A stretch of DNA of 64,000 nt from Campylorhamphus procurvoides (GCA_013396655.1 WBMV01000462.1:2103807-2167806); one strand, 5' to 3'. Numbered from the stretch's first letter, positions 11,620 through 37,340 are shown. Numbers and translations: made by a program. Notes: generated from the sequence alone by a model not told the origin.

Positions 11620-14600
11620 GAAGCTGAGCAACAGTTGCTGTTATTGCAGGAGGCTTTGAAAGAAAGTCACCCCACCAGGAATCCCACTGGCCATACAAGC
11701 CCTTCCCTGCGGGACATGATTGATGGTTGGAGTCCAGCTGTGCCTTCCTCCCGGGGTGGGAAGCATCTTCCCATCCCCTGAGGGCAGAGCTGCGGAGGTC
11801 ACGCTCTCCCAAGGAAGGTCACACCAGAGGCAGGTGCCCAAAAACCTGTTGCTTCCCCTCTCTTCCGCCCTGCCCCTGCCCCGAGGAGCAGCAACCGGAA
11901 GGGTTTAGTGTCCCTGCTGCCCCTTCAGCACATTTTGAATATTTCTGGGCAAGAGGAAACTTTTCTGCCCAAAGGTAACTGTTCTGAGTTGTGTGTGGGG
12001 TCCCTGGAAACCGTGGAAACCACTGACTTCCCACCCATCAGCAGGGAGCAAGAATGGGAAGGAATTTCTGAGAATTCCCAGCCTTTCTTAACCCAAGAAT
12101 CACCTTTCTTTTTGGGGTGGGAGAGGAGAAACCAGCCACATTGGGGATGGGGGTTCATTTAGCACCTAGTGAAAGATGTGCCATTCCTTTGGATGACTGT
12201 TTATCTTCCCACCTGTACTTTGCTTGCTTGTTTGCAGGTGTAGGAATGATGTCTGTCAGCTAGGGAAAAAAGAAGAAAGACCAAAACATCAAAAAACCCC
12301 TCAGCCATTTCCAGTCAAATTCCCAGACCCTCTTTCTGCCTTCTTGTTATCATCTAGGGACAGAAGACCCTGGCCTGCAGACACACTGGTTCAGGAAATG
12401 TCTGAATCAGGGACTGCAGAACAATAACTGGAGCAAATCCTGCCAGGAAGTTCTCTGAATCTGCTCAGCCACCTTCTCTTCCCTCTGGACCTGCCACCTC
12501 CCTCCTGCCTCCCCTCCCAAGACATCCTCACTGCATCCCTCCACAAGCTCCTCTATTTTGCTGATTCCCATTAATCTGTGTTTTATATAACCCCTGGCTT
12601 GTGCTGGACAAAAAAGTGATGCATTACCATGCTATTAATACACAACCTAAGGTTTAGGATTTAGGGAACATAAAACTCCCTTTGCAGCCAGGGATGCAAT
12701 CCATGACAAACCAGCTCCTGCAGCTCCAAGGTGCAAATCCCAGTGGAGAGAGAGCACCAGGTCTGGGTGCAGTGGATCCCTATCCAGGTTCCAGAGGCTG
12801 ATTCCCTAATCATGACTGCATTCAGTGTGTTTAACTATTGCACAGCTCCTTGGCTGGAAGCAAACAGCACCGAATGCCCAGAGCACTTTGGGCTCTGGGC
12901 AAGCATTTTGTGAACATCCATCATTGTAGCTCTCAGCTTCTGTTCCCACTGCTCTTATTTTAATTAATTTCTGCAGGTCTGACTTTCCAGCACTGATGGT
13001 CTTACACAAGGCTGCTGGTCCTGGGAGAAGAGAGGAAGTCAGAGAGGGGGTCCCAGGGGTGAGGGTGTCTTGAAGGGATGGGGTCTCAGGGCAGTTTCTG
13101 GGGAGTGGAAACCAGTGGCACCTGCTTGAGATTTATTAGAGAAACGGGGAGACAACCCTGTGCAAAGCCCATCCCGTTCTTCAGAGAAGCTCAGAGGAAC
13201 CAGCCTGTAAAGGGAAGAGCACTGGCACTTCCAGTGGCCCCGAGCTCACCCTCTGGCCAGCAGGATTTGCTGCAGGGCTCCTACCCGTGATGCCCAACGC
13301 TCTGGAGCCACCTGGGTGCTTGAACCAACTAGTTCCAACACTGCAATTAGCAGAGCAGAGGGCTGCAATACCACCCAGCCTGCTAAGAACCAGGTATTTC
13401 CTAGGGGAAGCCTTGCTTTGGGGGTCTGGGGGCCCCCCCAGCCGTTCAGCATCTCCTCACTGCACCAGGGCACAGCTCAGCCTCGCTCAGGCTGCGAGAG
13501 GTTAATGGATTTCAAGTGACTCCTGTGATTAACTTTTCCTAAATCTCCAATTCTTTCGTGCCTTCTATTTTTATAAAAAAGAAAAGGGAGGGAGGCAGTA
13601 TTTACAAGGGATTTCACTCAAATAATGAAATAAATGTGATCAGCCGAGGGACCTTTAATCCGCTTTGACTCTTGCGTCCTGGGGCACGAAAGAGCACGGA
13701 GATCTTTGATGCTCCGAGTGCCAGAGAGGCAGGGAACAAACCCACCCCATCCTTACCTGTCTGGAGGGCAGAGCCCCAGCAACACCTTAAATCAAGCTCT
13801 ATATGCAGACATAGGCACATCAAGGGCTCTGGGGTCAATACCAGAGAAAAATACCTCTTTGATTACCTGCTCCCACCCTGCAGCCAGCATCTCCTTGTCC
13901 TTGCCTGGAGCCTGCTGTGCTCAGGCAAGAACTGGCCACATCTCTGTTTCAGATGACCAAAAACACATAAAAAGCATCATCAGTGTTCATGCACCTTCTG
14001 CCTGCAGCACACTCTGAAACACACACATGTGAAGGGGGACACCAACCTGTTTCTTTAGGCTTTGCCTAATATATTAAACTTTGAGCCTGGAAATGACATG
14101 GTTAATTATCACTTCAATAAAAACCCTTAACTGAAAATCAAGCAGGTGATTGTCCCTAACTGAGGAGCTCCAAAAGTGAGTTTGTGGCTGTCAGGGAGCA
14201 GTGTCAGGGTTAGGCAGGAGCTGGGGCTGCTGCACTGAGCTGCTGGGAGCTGCTTAAGCCTACAAGTCCTTTCACCCCCCTCAGAAACACCCTGAGTGAA
14301 TAAAAGGAGTGTGTTTGCCCAAGAAAACCCAGCTTGGGTTGATCTAGAGCTCTTCCACAGGGAGACCTTGTGTAACAGCCTTCCTAATTCCCCCTGAGTC
14401 CTCAAATCCAGCAACCTGCCCTGCAGCCCATCCAACCTGCACTTCCCTCCCCATCAGCTGCCTCATCCTGGGAAGGACACAGATCCCAGGGACAGCAGAG
14501 AGGACCCCCCATGGCAGGGAGGGCAGCTGATACGTGAAGGGGTTTGTCCCACCTTTGTTTCAGCACAACCCCAGCCACAAATACACAAAACAGCTTGTTG

Positions 14601-17600
14601 GGGAAAAAACCACCAGCTTATGTTGAGGCGGGGAGAACTAAACACCCCAGCTGTGATTCCCACATATGTCTGAAGATATAATCCAGATTTGCTACTTGCC
14701 CTGACCCTGGCACCCTTTTTTTAAATTTTTTTTTTATTTAATAAATTAAAATCTCTTTTTGCTGCTGAGCATAATCAGCATTAGGGCGAGGGGAGGAGGG
14801 GCCTTTCACTGTCTGCCAAAGAATCACACACGAAATCACTGTCACTGCAGCCTGGGACTCTCCCCGTGGCACTGTGGAGAGCTGATGGCAGCAGCACCCA
14901 GCCCATGGGGGTTGAGATCCCTTGGCTCATCACATTTATTTCATTATTGCCTCCTCTGAGGCATTTTCTTAATTAATCTGCTAGATGAACTGAAAGGCAG
15001 AAGATGCCACGGTCAGGGTTTGTTCATTCCTTCTGCTTGGAGTGGTCCTGGTTTGGAAGGGTCACTCCTGCCAAGCCTCGTTGAGCTCTGTGTAGCTGAA
15101 TTTGGGGATCTGAAGGTTCAGGGAAAAACACTCACATTCCTGGGTAATCCTGAAGGAGATTAAACCATTTGGTCTTTTTGCCTCCCCACAGCCACCTGAC
15201 CATGGTGAGCACCTGCACAGAGCAGCCCCAGTGTCCTGCTCTGGCTCACCCAGGGCAGGTGGGGCTCAACCTGTGTGTGAGCATCAGCAGGAGAGCAGAG
15301 AACAGGGCAGAAACCTGTCTCAGCCACTGGCTTACATGGAACATGTGCCTGCAAAACCCACTGGTGTTTCTCACAGCCCCTGCTAAATCCAACGTCAGTG
15401 GAGAGCAGAGTCAGGTGATGCTCCAGCACATTACAGAGAAATCCATGTCTGCCAGTGCTGAGACCCAGCCCCATCCCTCTGACACCCTCTGAGAGGGGAG
15501 AAAACCCTCCTCAGACTGCAGGGCTTTATGGGCAGGCATGCTGCATCCATGCTCCTCCTCACAACCATGGGCTGTGATGGAATCTGGCACAGATCTGGAG
15601 CCCAAAGACTGAAGTGACAGTTCTTTCCCTCATGTTGCTGTGCCCCCCTTGCCTCTGAGCCAAAACACCCAGGATCCAGCCCTGGCTACCTGTGAGAGCA
15701 GCACTGGGCATGGAATCCCTCCCCATGATGCCTCCCAGCTCCCCAGCACAGCCCAAGGTCGTGTCACTGGGGCTGAAAGCTCAGGACAGTCAGCACAGGT
15801 TGTACCCTGTCGGTGGCAGAGCTGGGTTGTCCTGGAATTGTTGCCCACATCCCCCTGCCCACATGGCTGTGAGCCAGGGGGGCCGGGCTGGAGGTCCCCT
15901 GCCTCCCTCTGGGAGGTGACAGATAGCCCAGCCACAGTCTGTCCTGCTTGTTGGGTGACAGGGACAGGCAGGGACATGGGACACGGTGCCCGCCATCCCT
16001 CCCTGTTGCTATAGAGACAGAAGCTGCTTTTCTCCACAGCAACGCTGGTGGTTCCTGAGTGGTACCTTCGGCATGGCTGAAGAGGGGGACCAGGGATGGC
16101 CTGCCTTGCTGGGAGGGCAGCTATGGCCAGGGAGAGGCTCTGCCAGGTCTTTCCCAGTCCCTCTGTGCCCAGATCCACAGTCACCTTCTGGGGTCTCTCC
16201 CCAAATCCTCCCTGCAGCAAGAACAGAGCATTGGGATCCCCTGCTGTGGGGGCTGAAATTCTATGGGACAGAAGGGGCACAGGCTGCAGGGGGGCTGAGG
16301 AAGAAGATTCCCTGGTGAAACTCTGTGTGGGATAAAGCCCCATCCTGAGAATCCCAGTTTACCCCTGTGAATCACACCAACTCTCCCCTCTCTGCTCTCC
16401 TGCCTTGCTTTGCAGCCATGTGAGACCAGCTCAGCTGATCTAACCCACCATGGCAGTTTCTCCAGGCCACGCTCTCCTGATGACACCAGCAAAGACCAGG
16501 ATAACTCCTCCAAAGCCATGCTGCCATCCTGGATATACCAGGAGGAGATAACATAAGTGCAAGAAAACCTGAACCCAGCGACATGCATGTAGATTCACCC
16601 AGCCTGTTTGCAAAGGTTCAGTTAATCCTGGAGCTACAAAGTGAGAGCTTCCCACAAAGCCACTGGGGCAAAGTCCTCCTCTGTCCCTCCAGGAATCCCC
16701 CATCTCCAGCTATGCATGGGTGCATCACACCCCATCAGAGCTCAGTGACAGTGCCTCCATCCTTCCTGGGGGTGAGGATAAACTCTGCCAACTGCAATAA
16801 TGCCTGGAGGGAAGAAAAAGCACCACAGCTCGCTTCTTCGCATAAATCTTTGCAGGAGAAGGATATTGGCAAAGAAAAGCCCCGAGGGAGGGTTGCACAT
16901 CTCTGCTCCCACCCGCAGCAGCAGGAGGGGAGCTGGGCAGCACCCACCACCTCCCGCTGCTCTGCCTGCTGCTGCACCAACCTCCAGGCAGAGCCAGTGA
17001 GACCCTGAGCTCTTCCCTTTCCTGAAAAATCCCGGTGACAGCCCTTCCCAAGGGACAGCCCATCCGTGGGCTCCATGGGAGGCACATCTTCAAAGGACAC
17101 GGTGGCCTTCCTCACCACGCTTCTGCTCCAGCCTGGGAAGGCAGCAGCTCCCAGGGCTCTGTGCTGACATCCCAGCTGGAGACGCATGCCAGGCATGGAT
17201 TTTCTGTTGAGCTTCTTTTCATATTAATCATCAAAGAGTAACAAATGTCAGCAGCTTGCAACAGTCATTATCTGAATGTCTTCTTCTCACCAGCTCCTGT
17301 AGGAAGCTCCCCAACATGCAGGGAGAGATGACAGCACAAGACCCAGCTGGTTGCTCCCTGGCCTGGCAAGGCAGGTGCATTTTGCTCACTTGGGATAGAC
17401 AGGAGGGCAGGGATGACAAGATCCCTCCATTCTGCAGGATTCATCCAGTCAAAGAAGGTGCTGAGTCTGGTAGTATCCACCACCTGCCAAACATCAAACT
17501 CTCTTCTAAACACAGAGAAACCCCAGAGAACTGGCACATTCTGTTCAAAATATGGGATTTTCTTATGGCAGTTGTGAGGGGGGATCCATTCCGGAGACAC

Positions 17601-18319
17601 CACACCGAGCATGGGTAAGGATCCACCAGCTTTCAAGACTGACACTTGTCAATAATGGGAAGCAACAGCACCAAGTCTGGGCATAAAACTATGTATTCAG
17701 TGATCTCAGACTGATTCACAGACAACAATTAGCTCAGATTTGCAGTTAAGGAAGGTCAGGAGTGCTCTCCTCATTTCATACAGGTTAAGACACAGAAATG
17801 TTCAGAATTGACCCCAATAAGGGGGTTACAGCCAAGTGAACAGAGGCAGGAGCAGAGGCAGTCCTGCCTCGCTGCCCTCCAGTCACTGACAGGGCTGGGT
17901 GTACCAGAAACAGGCAGAGCTCTCCCAGACCTATCTTGGAAATCCCCATCTACAGCAGCATTTGGCATAATGATAAAATCACGGCCGTGAAGAGAAAGAA
18001 AAAGATTATTGTGCATCAAGACCTGCTTTATAAAATGACCATGATCCAGCACAGTGTCTGTTCATCCCTACCAGGATGAAAATGGGCTTGTGCCCCTTGC
18101 CAGACCAAAAACTCCCCCCACACCCTCACAAAGAAGATTTTTCATCAGCATCCTGAGCACCCATCTAGGTCCATCCCACCCACTGCAAACCATGTGAGAT
18201 TTTCATTTGCATCCCCTCAGTCAGCAAGAGTGCAGAACCTGCTCCATGCTGAGCATGTACCTCAGAGCCACACCGGGCTGGTTTTGTCCCTTCCCTCGTG
18301 ATAAGAACCAAACAGGGCA
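11620..18319. other. Intergenic, no gene recognised
   Basis: This is the remaining spacer to the 3' end of PLPP7. It contains one AT-rich low-complexity stretch at about 14717-14757. Frames such as 15630-16343 on the minus strand have no family resemblance and lie in GC-rich DNA with many competing frames. No RNA gene was recognised. Confidence 0.45.
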
Positions 18320-18817
18320 GGATTTTTATGATTATTTATTATCTGTAAAGTGTCGGCAGTGCCTGCCCTGACTCTGTACAAGACACAGCTGCTGGGCTTA
18401 CAAAGAAAAAAAAAAAGCACTGTGGCCAAAATCATTTAGCCTCAAAAAAGTGAACGTATGTGTTCTCAGGAAGCTCTCAGGCACTGCCCATCCTGAGGAC
18501 ATACCAAGGTGCCAGTGTGGGCCACCTAAAGGAGGCAGACATGGAGCTCATTTCTCTCACCCATAAAGCTTAATTAGCTTGCTGTCCAAACACAGCTTGA
18601 GGACATGGCCAAAACACGGGTATGGCCCTTGATTGCTAAAACCCAATCCATTGCTAGAAACTTGGGGGGTTTTTTAAGGTGGGGAAGCAACATTAAAAAA
18701 CACCACTACTCATGGAAGTTACAACTACTTCCAACAAACGACATGTAGAAAATACTGGGAGGGGGACTCTGAAAGTATCTGCTATTTTCCAGTGGAGAGG
18801 CATCAAGTGCCCCGTGT
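18320..18817 (-). other. PLPP7: PLPP7 3' UTR with poly(A) signal
   Basis: This follows the PLPP7 stop codon on the minus strand. TTTATT at 18335-18340 reads AATAAA on the minus strand and gives a 3' UTR of about 500 nt. The cleavage position is an estimate. An A run near 18408-18418 is a U run in the transcript. Confidence 0.55.
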
Positions 18818-31388
<12,571 letters not shown>

Positions 31389-31484
31389 CACATGGCTGTT
31401 TACTTCATGGGCCTAGCAAGCTTGGAAGGAAAATTAATGCCAGGCTTGGCAGCCACTCCAGTGCCAGGGAAAAAGGTTAAACAG

Positions 31485-31496
31485 CCAATAGATTGG
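31485..31496. promoter_or_regulatory. Palindromic CCAAT pair upstream of PLPP7
   Basis: CCAATAGATTGG is two CCAAT boxes in opposite orientation with a two-base spacer, about 110 bp above the TATA-like site of PLPP7. CCAAT boxes at -60 to -100 are typical NF-Y sites. The back-to-back arrangement is unusual and would be too tight for two NF-Y complexes at once. Confidence 0.35.
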
Positions 31497-31499
31497 GAG

Positions 31500-32284
31500 A
31501 AGAGGAGGGAAAAACGTTGTGCCAAAGGTTGGTTGCTTCTGGCCTGGTCTATTTAAATCTTCCAATTGCTTATTCGCCTGGGCTGCAAGGGAGACTGGGA
31601 AATGTAGTTTTCTACATTTGTAGTGCTGCAATTCACATTTCAGTACCAGAGTCAGAGCAGGAGGAGATGATGGCATCCCCCTCCCCACAGCAGCCGGGCT
31701 GGCTTTGCATCACCAAGGCTGGGTGTTGCTTGGGGGCTTCTCTGCCAAGGAGGTGTTGTTCTGCAACATCCCCCCCAATGCCAGAGCACCCCAAACACCA
31801 CCCTTCTCCCCCTGGCACGGATACCTTTCAAGCACCTCTAGCCCCATCCTCCCCCCCCATCACAGGGTGCACCCCTGCAGTGACTCCCATCACTCACCCT
31901 GTCCCCCGACGAAGGAGAAGCATCACCTGCCTCCTGATTACAGAAGACACAGCACTGCTAATGAATTCCCATCCTCCTGCCCCCGGTGCTGAGCGTGGCC
32001 TCGTTACCACACGTGTCCCTGCCGTGTCACCCAGCACGGCACAGCCTGTGCTGAAAGCAGGTGACAGGCAGTGCCCGTGGCCCTGAGCTGCAGGTGGGAT
32101 CAGCAGCACAGGTACCAGCCCCAGCAGCACAGCACAGGGAGGAGGAAAGCTCATGCCAGGCCCTGGGCAGTCCTCCAGGAGAGGACAGGGAGTACCTGCC
32201 CTCCCTCCTGTGCTCCATCACACTGCAGAGCTGCTCTCAGCCTCCTGCTTCCCACCCCACCTGGGGAAAGCCCCTCTGAGACAC
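31500..32284. other. Intergenic, no gene recognised
   Basis: This spacer between the PLPP7 promoter and a CR1 fragment holds GC-rich sequence with several chance frames on both strands and no recognisable exon. Confidence 0.45.
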
Positions 32285-32349
32285 CAAGAGCTGGACACAA
32301 TGATCGTTGTGGGTCCCTCCCAACTCAGAATATTCTGTGATTCTGTGAC
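32285..32349 (+). mobile_element. CR1 LINE 3' end fragment
   Basis: The stretch with GTGGGTCCCTCCCAACTCAG followed by ATTCTGTGATTCTGTGA is the diagnostic 3' end of chicken-repeat-1 retrotransposons, in plus orientation. Only the terminal ~65 bp are recognisable, which is usual for 5'-truncated CR1 copies. It supports an avian or reptilian source. Confidence 0.85.
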
Positions 32350-33124
32350 CCCCCACCTGCCCATCCTGGTGCTGATCAGTCCCTGGGAATATCCCATCAG
32401 TGCTTGCAGCTCCGGCTTCCAGACCTGAATGGTCTTTCTACAGTCCCTGAACTGCAGTTTTGTCGATTTAAGCTGGGAGAGGCCATCCATCTCAGGTCCT
32501 TCTTCCCAAAGGATGACAGCCTGTGGCAGCAACTTGAGCCAGGACCACCTGGACTGGCATCACCCAGTTACCTTCGCTGGGCAATGGGCTGTCGCAGCTC
32601 CACATCACCCCCACTCTCAAGGAACAGGACTATTCCTATGCAAATAGGCTGGAAATCCCCTGTGGATAGAGAATTGGAGAAGATGAATATTATATTGAGC
32701 GGCAGAACAGCCACGTCACTTGGTGTCAGCGACATTCACCTACACAAAAGTCCAGTTGCAGAGGTCAATGTTTGTACAGGTAATCCTGGGAACTGGACAC
32801 CCAGGTATCTAAAAGTCTTGTCCAAAATAAGCTGGAGAGCTTAAGTGCTAAATAAAAGGTAGTTCTTTCTTAGCTTCTGAAGATAACATGAAAAATTTTG
32901 CATTTTTTTTTGCACTTTTTAGTCATAATTCTCAAAATCCTCTCAGTGAACTGTGCATTCAGGCTCTGCCCATCTGACTGACAGACCAGCCAGAGGCAAC
33001 AGCAATGTTTGGGACAAGCAAGTGCCTGAGGTCCTGAGGAGCTCTTGCTCTTGGCCTTTGTTCATATTTTCCTTCCTCCAAGGAAAATAATATACATAAA
33101 TTTATTTCTGAATCACACCCTCCA
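32350..33124. other. Intergenic, no gene recognised
   Basis: I see nothing beyond short frames in this stretch between two CR1 fragments. Confidence 0.45.
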
Positions 33125-33286
33125 GGAACCTCTCCCTACTCAAGGGAGGTGATTCTGCCCCTCTACTCCCACCTGGAGCTCTGTGTCCAGCTCTGGGGTC
33201 TCCTGCACAGCAAAGACATGGATCTGTTGGAGCAATTCCACAGGAGGCTGTGGAGACCTTCACCCTCACCCAAACCATTCTGTGAT
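33125..33286 (+). mobile_element. CR1 LINE fragment with internal deletion
   Basis: The first ~135 bp match the end of the CR1 reverse-transcriptase region (GGGAGGTGATTCTGCCCCTC, then the conserved stretch around CACCTGGAGCTCTGTGTCCA and GACATGGATCTGTTGGAGCA). About 15 bases later CCAAACCATTCTGTGATT, a CR1 3' end, appears. Several hundred bases of the consensus between the two parts are missing, so this copy is internally deleted. Confidence 0.85.
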
Positions 33287-36200
33287 TGCCATCCCAGCTC
33301 AGGCTCCCGCCTCCCAGCCCATAAAACACAACCCTGCTCAGCTCAGGAGCTTGCACAGAAGGTGCCACATCACCAACACCCACCAGCTGCACAGCCACAT
33401 TCTCACGCTACCCAGGCACTCAGCACCCTGCCCTCATCCCACTGCCTGGCTCCCAGCTGGAGAGAGAACACTCATCCCTGCTTTCACTTGCCTGTAGCCA
33501 TCACCTCCCTGGATTCTCCTGCTCCATGGGGCTCTTTGCAAGCACCAATGGGCAGAGGGCTAGAGGTGCTGCTGGCCAGGAGCCTGCAGAAATAGGGACA
33601 CTCCTGCCCAGTCTGGTGCTGGGGATGCTGAGCTACAGCTGAATATGTTTCTCAGGAGCTGTCATGGGTTAAAAAAAATACCTTGAAAGCTCTAGGAGTG
33701 AATTTAATCTGGTGCCTGTCTCTTCTGCTGATACTGATATGAGGGAACTTCTCTGCCTGAGCTGTCCCGTGGGACTCCAACCTTGCAGCCCAGCACGAGC
33801 CCCTGGTGGGAAGGGCAGTGTGGGGTGGACTCAGTGCCAGCAAACCCCTGTCCAAAGGGGAGTGGGAAAGGAAAGCTGTTTGGTCTCTCCTGCAGCCAGG
33901 TGGGCTGTCACTGCCAGTCCCAGCTGGAGAAACTGAGCTCAGAAAGGAAACATCCCTGACTCCACCGGGGCCATGACATGCCCCATCCTGCTGCACTGCT
34001 CACAGAACAGCCACAGACCCAGGGGTTTAAAAATATCCCTGCTAAAGCTGTGCACAGGCTCCCTGCTCTGGTGGGGCTATTCCAGGCCTGACACACGATC
34101 CAGGGGGCTCATCAGGCACCTGGGAGAATGCCCAGAAGGACAAATGTGGCATGTCCCTTCACCCAAGCCTGCTCAGCCCTGGCTGTGCTCCCTGCCCTCC
34201 TGCCCACCCTGCCTGCAGATCTGCTGGCCCCAGGGCTGGGGGCTGCCACAATTCCCTGCACAGCTGTGGCCACACATGGTGTCAGGGGCCAGCAGGACCA
34301 CCGAACCACGCTGGAATGCAGGACAAGAGTGACAGCTCTGTCCCCTTTCTCTGCAGTTCACTAGTGAGTCCCAGGCTCTGGCAACCACTGGCCAAGCAGC
34401 AGCACCTGCAACCAAAATGCTTCCAGCAAACCTGGTGTTCCCGAGTGGGATTCTTCTAGGGACAAAAAGGAAAGCTTAGCCAAAATAAAATATAATATCC
34501 TGCAGTATTTACTGCACATGCAGCAGTGCCAGCATAGTGGTGGCCAGCTTTTATTTGCCACTGCTCTGACAGTGCAGGAAGACCCTGTCCTTTAATAAAT
34601 CTGGAAAACATGCTGGAAGGACATGGAGACACAGGGCAAGCCACAATGCTGGTGGGAGCTCCCTCAGGAATGGAGCATGGTGAGACATGGATGGGAACAA
34701 AAGGAAACACAACTTACAGCATCACCAGACACTCCTAATTCTTATTTCTTACAGCTTGGCTTCACATCTTCAGCAATCCCATCCTGGAGCACCATGGGCT
34801 GGGGCACAGGAGCCCTCCTGCCCATGGCTTAATGCAGCCACTCTGGGGTGGGTGTGCTAATGACTTAATCACTCACAGCAGCCTGATGAGGACAGGCAGG
34901 AGCAAGACCCAACAAAACCCCAGCTGAAGATGAAAAGCTGATTTCATTAGAATGAGATAATGCAATTTCCTAGTTGACCAGAACACCAGAGACAGCCAAG
35001 CTGAAGCAAGACCTGGCTGAAGCTTGAGTGAAACTGGAGTCGCAGAATATGCAGTTTCCCCAGATCCATGATGCTCTGAGAAACTGTGACAAGCTTGTTT
35101 GAAAAGTGTGAAAGAGTCTTGGAGATGTCAAAGGATTTCAGCACCTTCTGGAGGCTGCTGGATATTTCATTCGGAAGATGCTAATTTCATTCTTTCTTGT
35201 ACTATATGGTAGTAAATTGCTCGTAACTTGAGCAGGTTCTTAGTGTTTCTCTCTGTCACAGAGCTAGTGACTGTAATTGTGCCCTTCACAGAGGCTCTGA
35301 AGTTTAAAATAAATACTTAGTCAATGCTTTGAGGAGGGCGTGAGGAAGAAAAACATAACAATATACTGTGTTTTTGCCTCCTGCTGTGGGTGAAAAGGAG
35401 CAAATTTGCCTGCCCTTATTCAGTGACATTCACTTGTCAGGATCACCCAGTAGCTCCAGTCTCTCCTACGTGCCAAGGGCTAATCCAGCCTGCCAAGGCT
35501 GCAGGGTGGGAAGAACTAAAAGACATTTCCTTAGCTCTGTGCTGAGATATTGCACCTCAAGCAGCCCTGGCTAAGGAATTTTTACCCCTCTGTTCCCTAA
35601 GTTTCCTCTTTGGAAACAAGTGTGAGAGGACACATTCACCCAACATTCAATGCCCACCAGCTACTACTGAAAAAGGAGAGCCATATTGGCCTTTAAGGGA
35701 TATAGAATATGTTGCTGGATTCCAAAACTGTGCAATTTTAATTCAGGATGATCAGTCCATCAGTCAAAGTCATGCAGTTCTAAAACAACCCCTGCAAGGA
35801 GCATGTGTTTTGCTGCATTATCAACACACTGTGTGGATAATTCAGGCTGCCATGACCATACATCCTCTCATTTTGCTCTCACCAGTGTTTTATGTTTAAA
35901 GTAGAACTGTTGATCACCTGCCCTTTTTTAATCTTGAAATTTATTTTTTTCCTTAGGTTTACTTGCCTTTGTTGAGAAATTGAGTGGTGTCATTCTAGGT
36001 GCCCAAGCTCCCTTTCATCCCAGAGTGAAGATTCATTAGGAATTTGTATTAAAATAATCATAGCAGGAAAATGATGCAATTAAATTTCATTACATAGACA
36101 AGTTTTAGGTCTTGGCTCTGGGAAGTTCTTTGGTTGTCTTACTGCAGGCTTAGTTTCTGCTTCATTTCACATCACTAATTCCATATTTATTTAGGGTGTG

Positions 36201-36386
36201 GAAAATAAAAATGTACCAAAGACAATTAGCAAACACCAATTTATTGTCACTTAGGTGTTGCAGTGTTTTGAAGCCAGTTGATTCTATGATTTCTCATTGC
36301 TTGGAACCACAGCCCACCCAGCCTAGGGCTACAGGCTCTGCAAATAAGGAGACCATCCTCTTTGGTGCCCTTGGATTGGTACCAAA
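33287..36386. other. Intergenic, no gene recognised
   Basis: This is non-coding sequence between the CR1 fragment and the AAT-rich repeat. It becomes AT-richer from about 34900 onward. No exon or RNA gene was recognised. Confidence 0.45.
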
Positions 36387-36387
36387 T

Positions 36388-36665
36388 NATAGCAATAGAA
36401 ATAAAAATAATAGCAATAGAAATAAAAATAGTAACAATAATAACAGCAAAACCCAACAACAACAACCAACAAACATAATAGTAATAATAATAGCAATAGA
36501 AATAATAATAGCAATAGTAATAAGAATGGTAAGAATAATAATAAAACCCAACAACAACAAACAAACAAAATAATAGCAATAGAAATAATAATAGCAACAG
36601 GAATAAAAGTAGTATCAATAATAACCAACTACAAAATAATAATAATAATAACAATAATAATAAGA
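36388..36665. repeat. AAT/AATAGC simple-repeat array with gap base
   Basis: About 280 bp is built from AATAGC, AATAGA, AATAAA and AAT units, broken three times by a C-containing spacer (AAACCCAACAACAAC or similar). A single N sits at 36388, at its left edge, marking an assembly join. The array lies about 180 bp to the left of the FAM78A CpG island. Confidence 0.9.
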
Positions 36666-36777
36666 AGGGGTGGAAAGCGTTTCTAAAAGCCAAAAAAACT
36701 ACATTACCCACAATTCACGGATATGTGGGAGGAAATACTGCCTTTCTTTTTTTTTTTTTTCCCCTTTTTTTTTTTTT

Positions 36778-36820
36778 GCGAAGGAGGTTTAGACTTGACC
36801 ACCNCGCGAAGGAGGTTTAG
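36778..36820. repeat. 15-bp direct repeat around a single N: likely assembly join
   Basis: GCGAAGGAGGTTTAG occurs at 36778-36792 and again at 36806-36820, with one N at 36804. The flanks differ slightly after the repeat. A poly-T run (about 36749-36777) precedes it. The pattern fits two contig ends that overlap but were joined without being merged. Confidence 0.7.
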
Positions 36821-37280
36821 CCTTCAACAGCTGCCGTTTAAAAGCGAAATACCGGGGGAGGGATGGGACTGTGCGAGGCAGCACGGCCGGAGCCGCTGTG
36901 GCCGCGGGGATGCGACGGAGCCTGCCCGGGCATCCCGGGGGGCACCGAGGGGCTGCGGGCGAGTTCCTGCAAAGTTTGACCCCGTTGCCTTTCGCGATGC
37001 CGGTGCGGGGGCCCCCCCGCAGCCCCCGTGGAGCCTGCTGAGCCCCGCGGGCTGCCCGAATGTGCTGCGGGAGGGGAAGGCTGCGGCAGCGGGAGGCGGA
37101 GGCAGCGCTCCTGCTCCTGCTCCTGCTCCTGCCCCTGCTCCGCTCACCTCCCCGGCCAGCTGAGCGCACAGCCTGAGAAAGGGGTGCTGGGGAGGGACAG
37201 CCACCCCACAACCCCAAAACCCCCGGGGAGGAGCGGAGCCTCCCCCCGTCCGTGTCTCCTCCAGCAGCAGCGGCAGCAGC

Positions 37281-37338
37281 NNNNNNNNNNNNNNNNNNNN
37301 NNNNNNNNNNNNNNNNNNNNNNNNNNNNNNNNNNNNNN
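37281..37338. other. Assembly gap (58 N)
   Basis: This run of Ns lies inside the FAM78A CpG island, between a CAG-rich and a GGA-rich repeat. The real length is unknown and promoter or first-exon sequence may be missing. Confidence 0.95.
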
Positions 37339-37340
37339 AA

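Noticed and set aside
15630..16343. 237-codon minus-strand frame
   Set aside because: No homology is recognised, there are several competing frames, and no splice structure or poly(A) signal fits.
36247..36711. Leu/Tyr-rich minus-strand frames of 88-154 codons
   Set aside because: They are reverse-strand translations of the AAT simple repeat, with an N inside.
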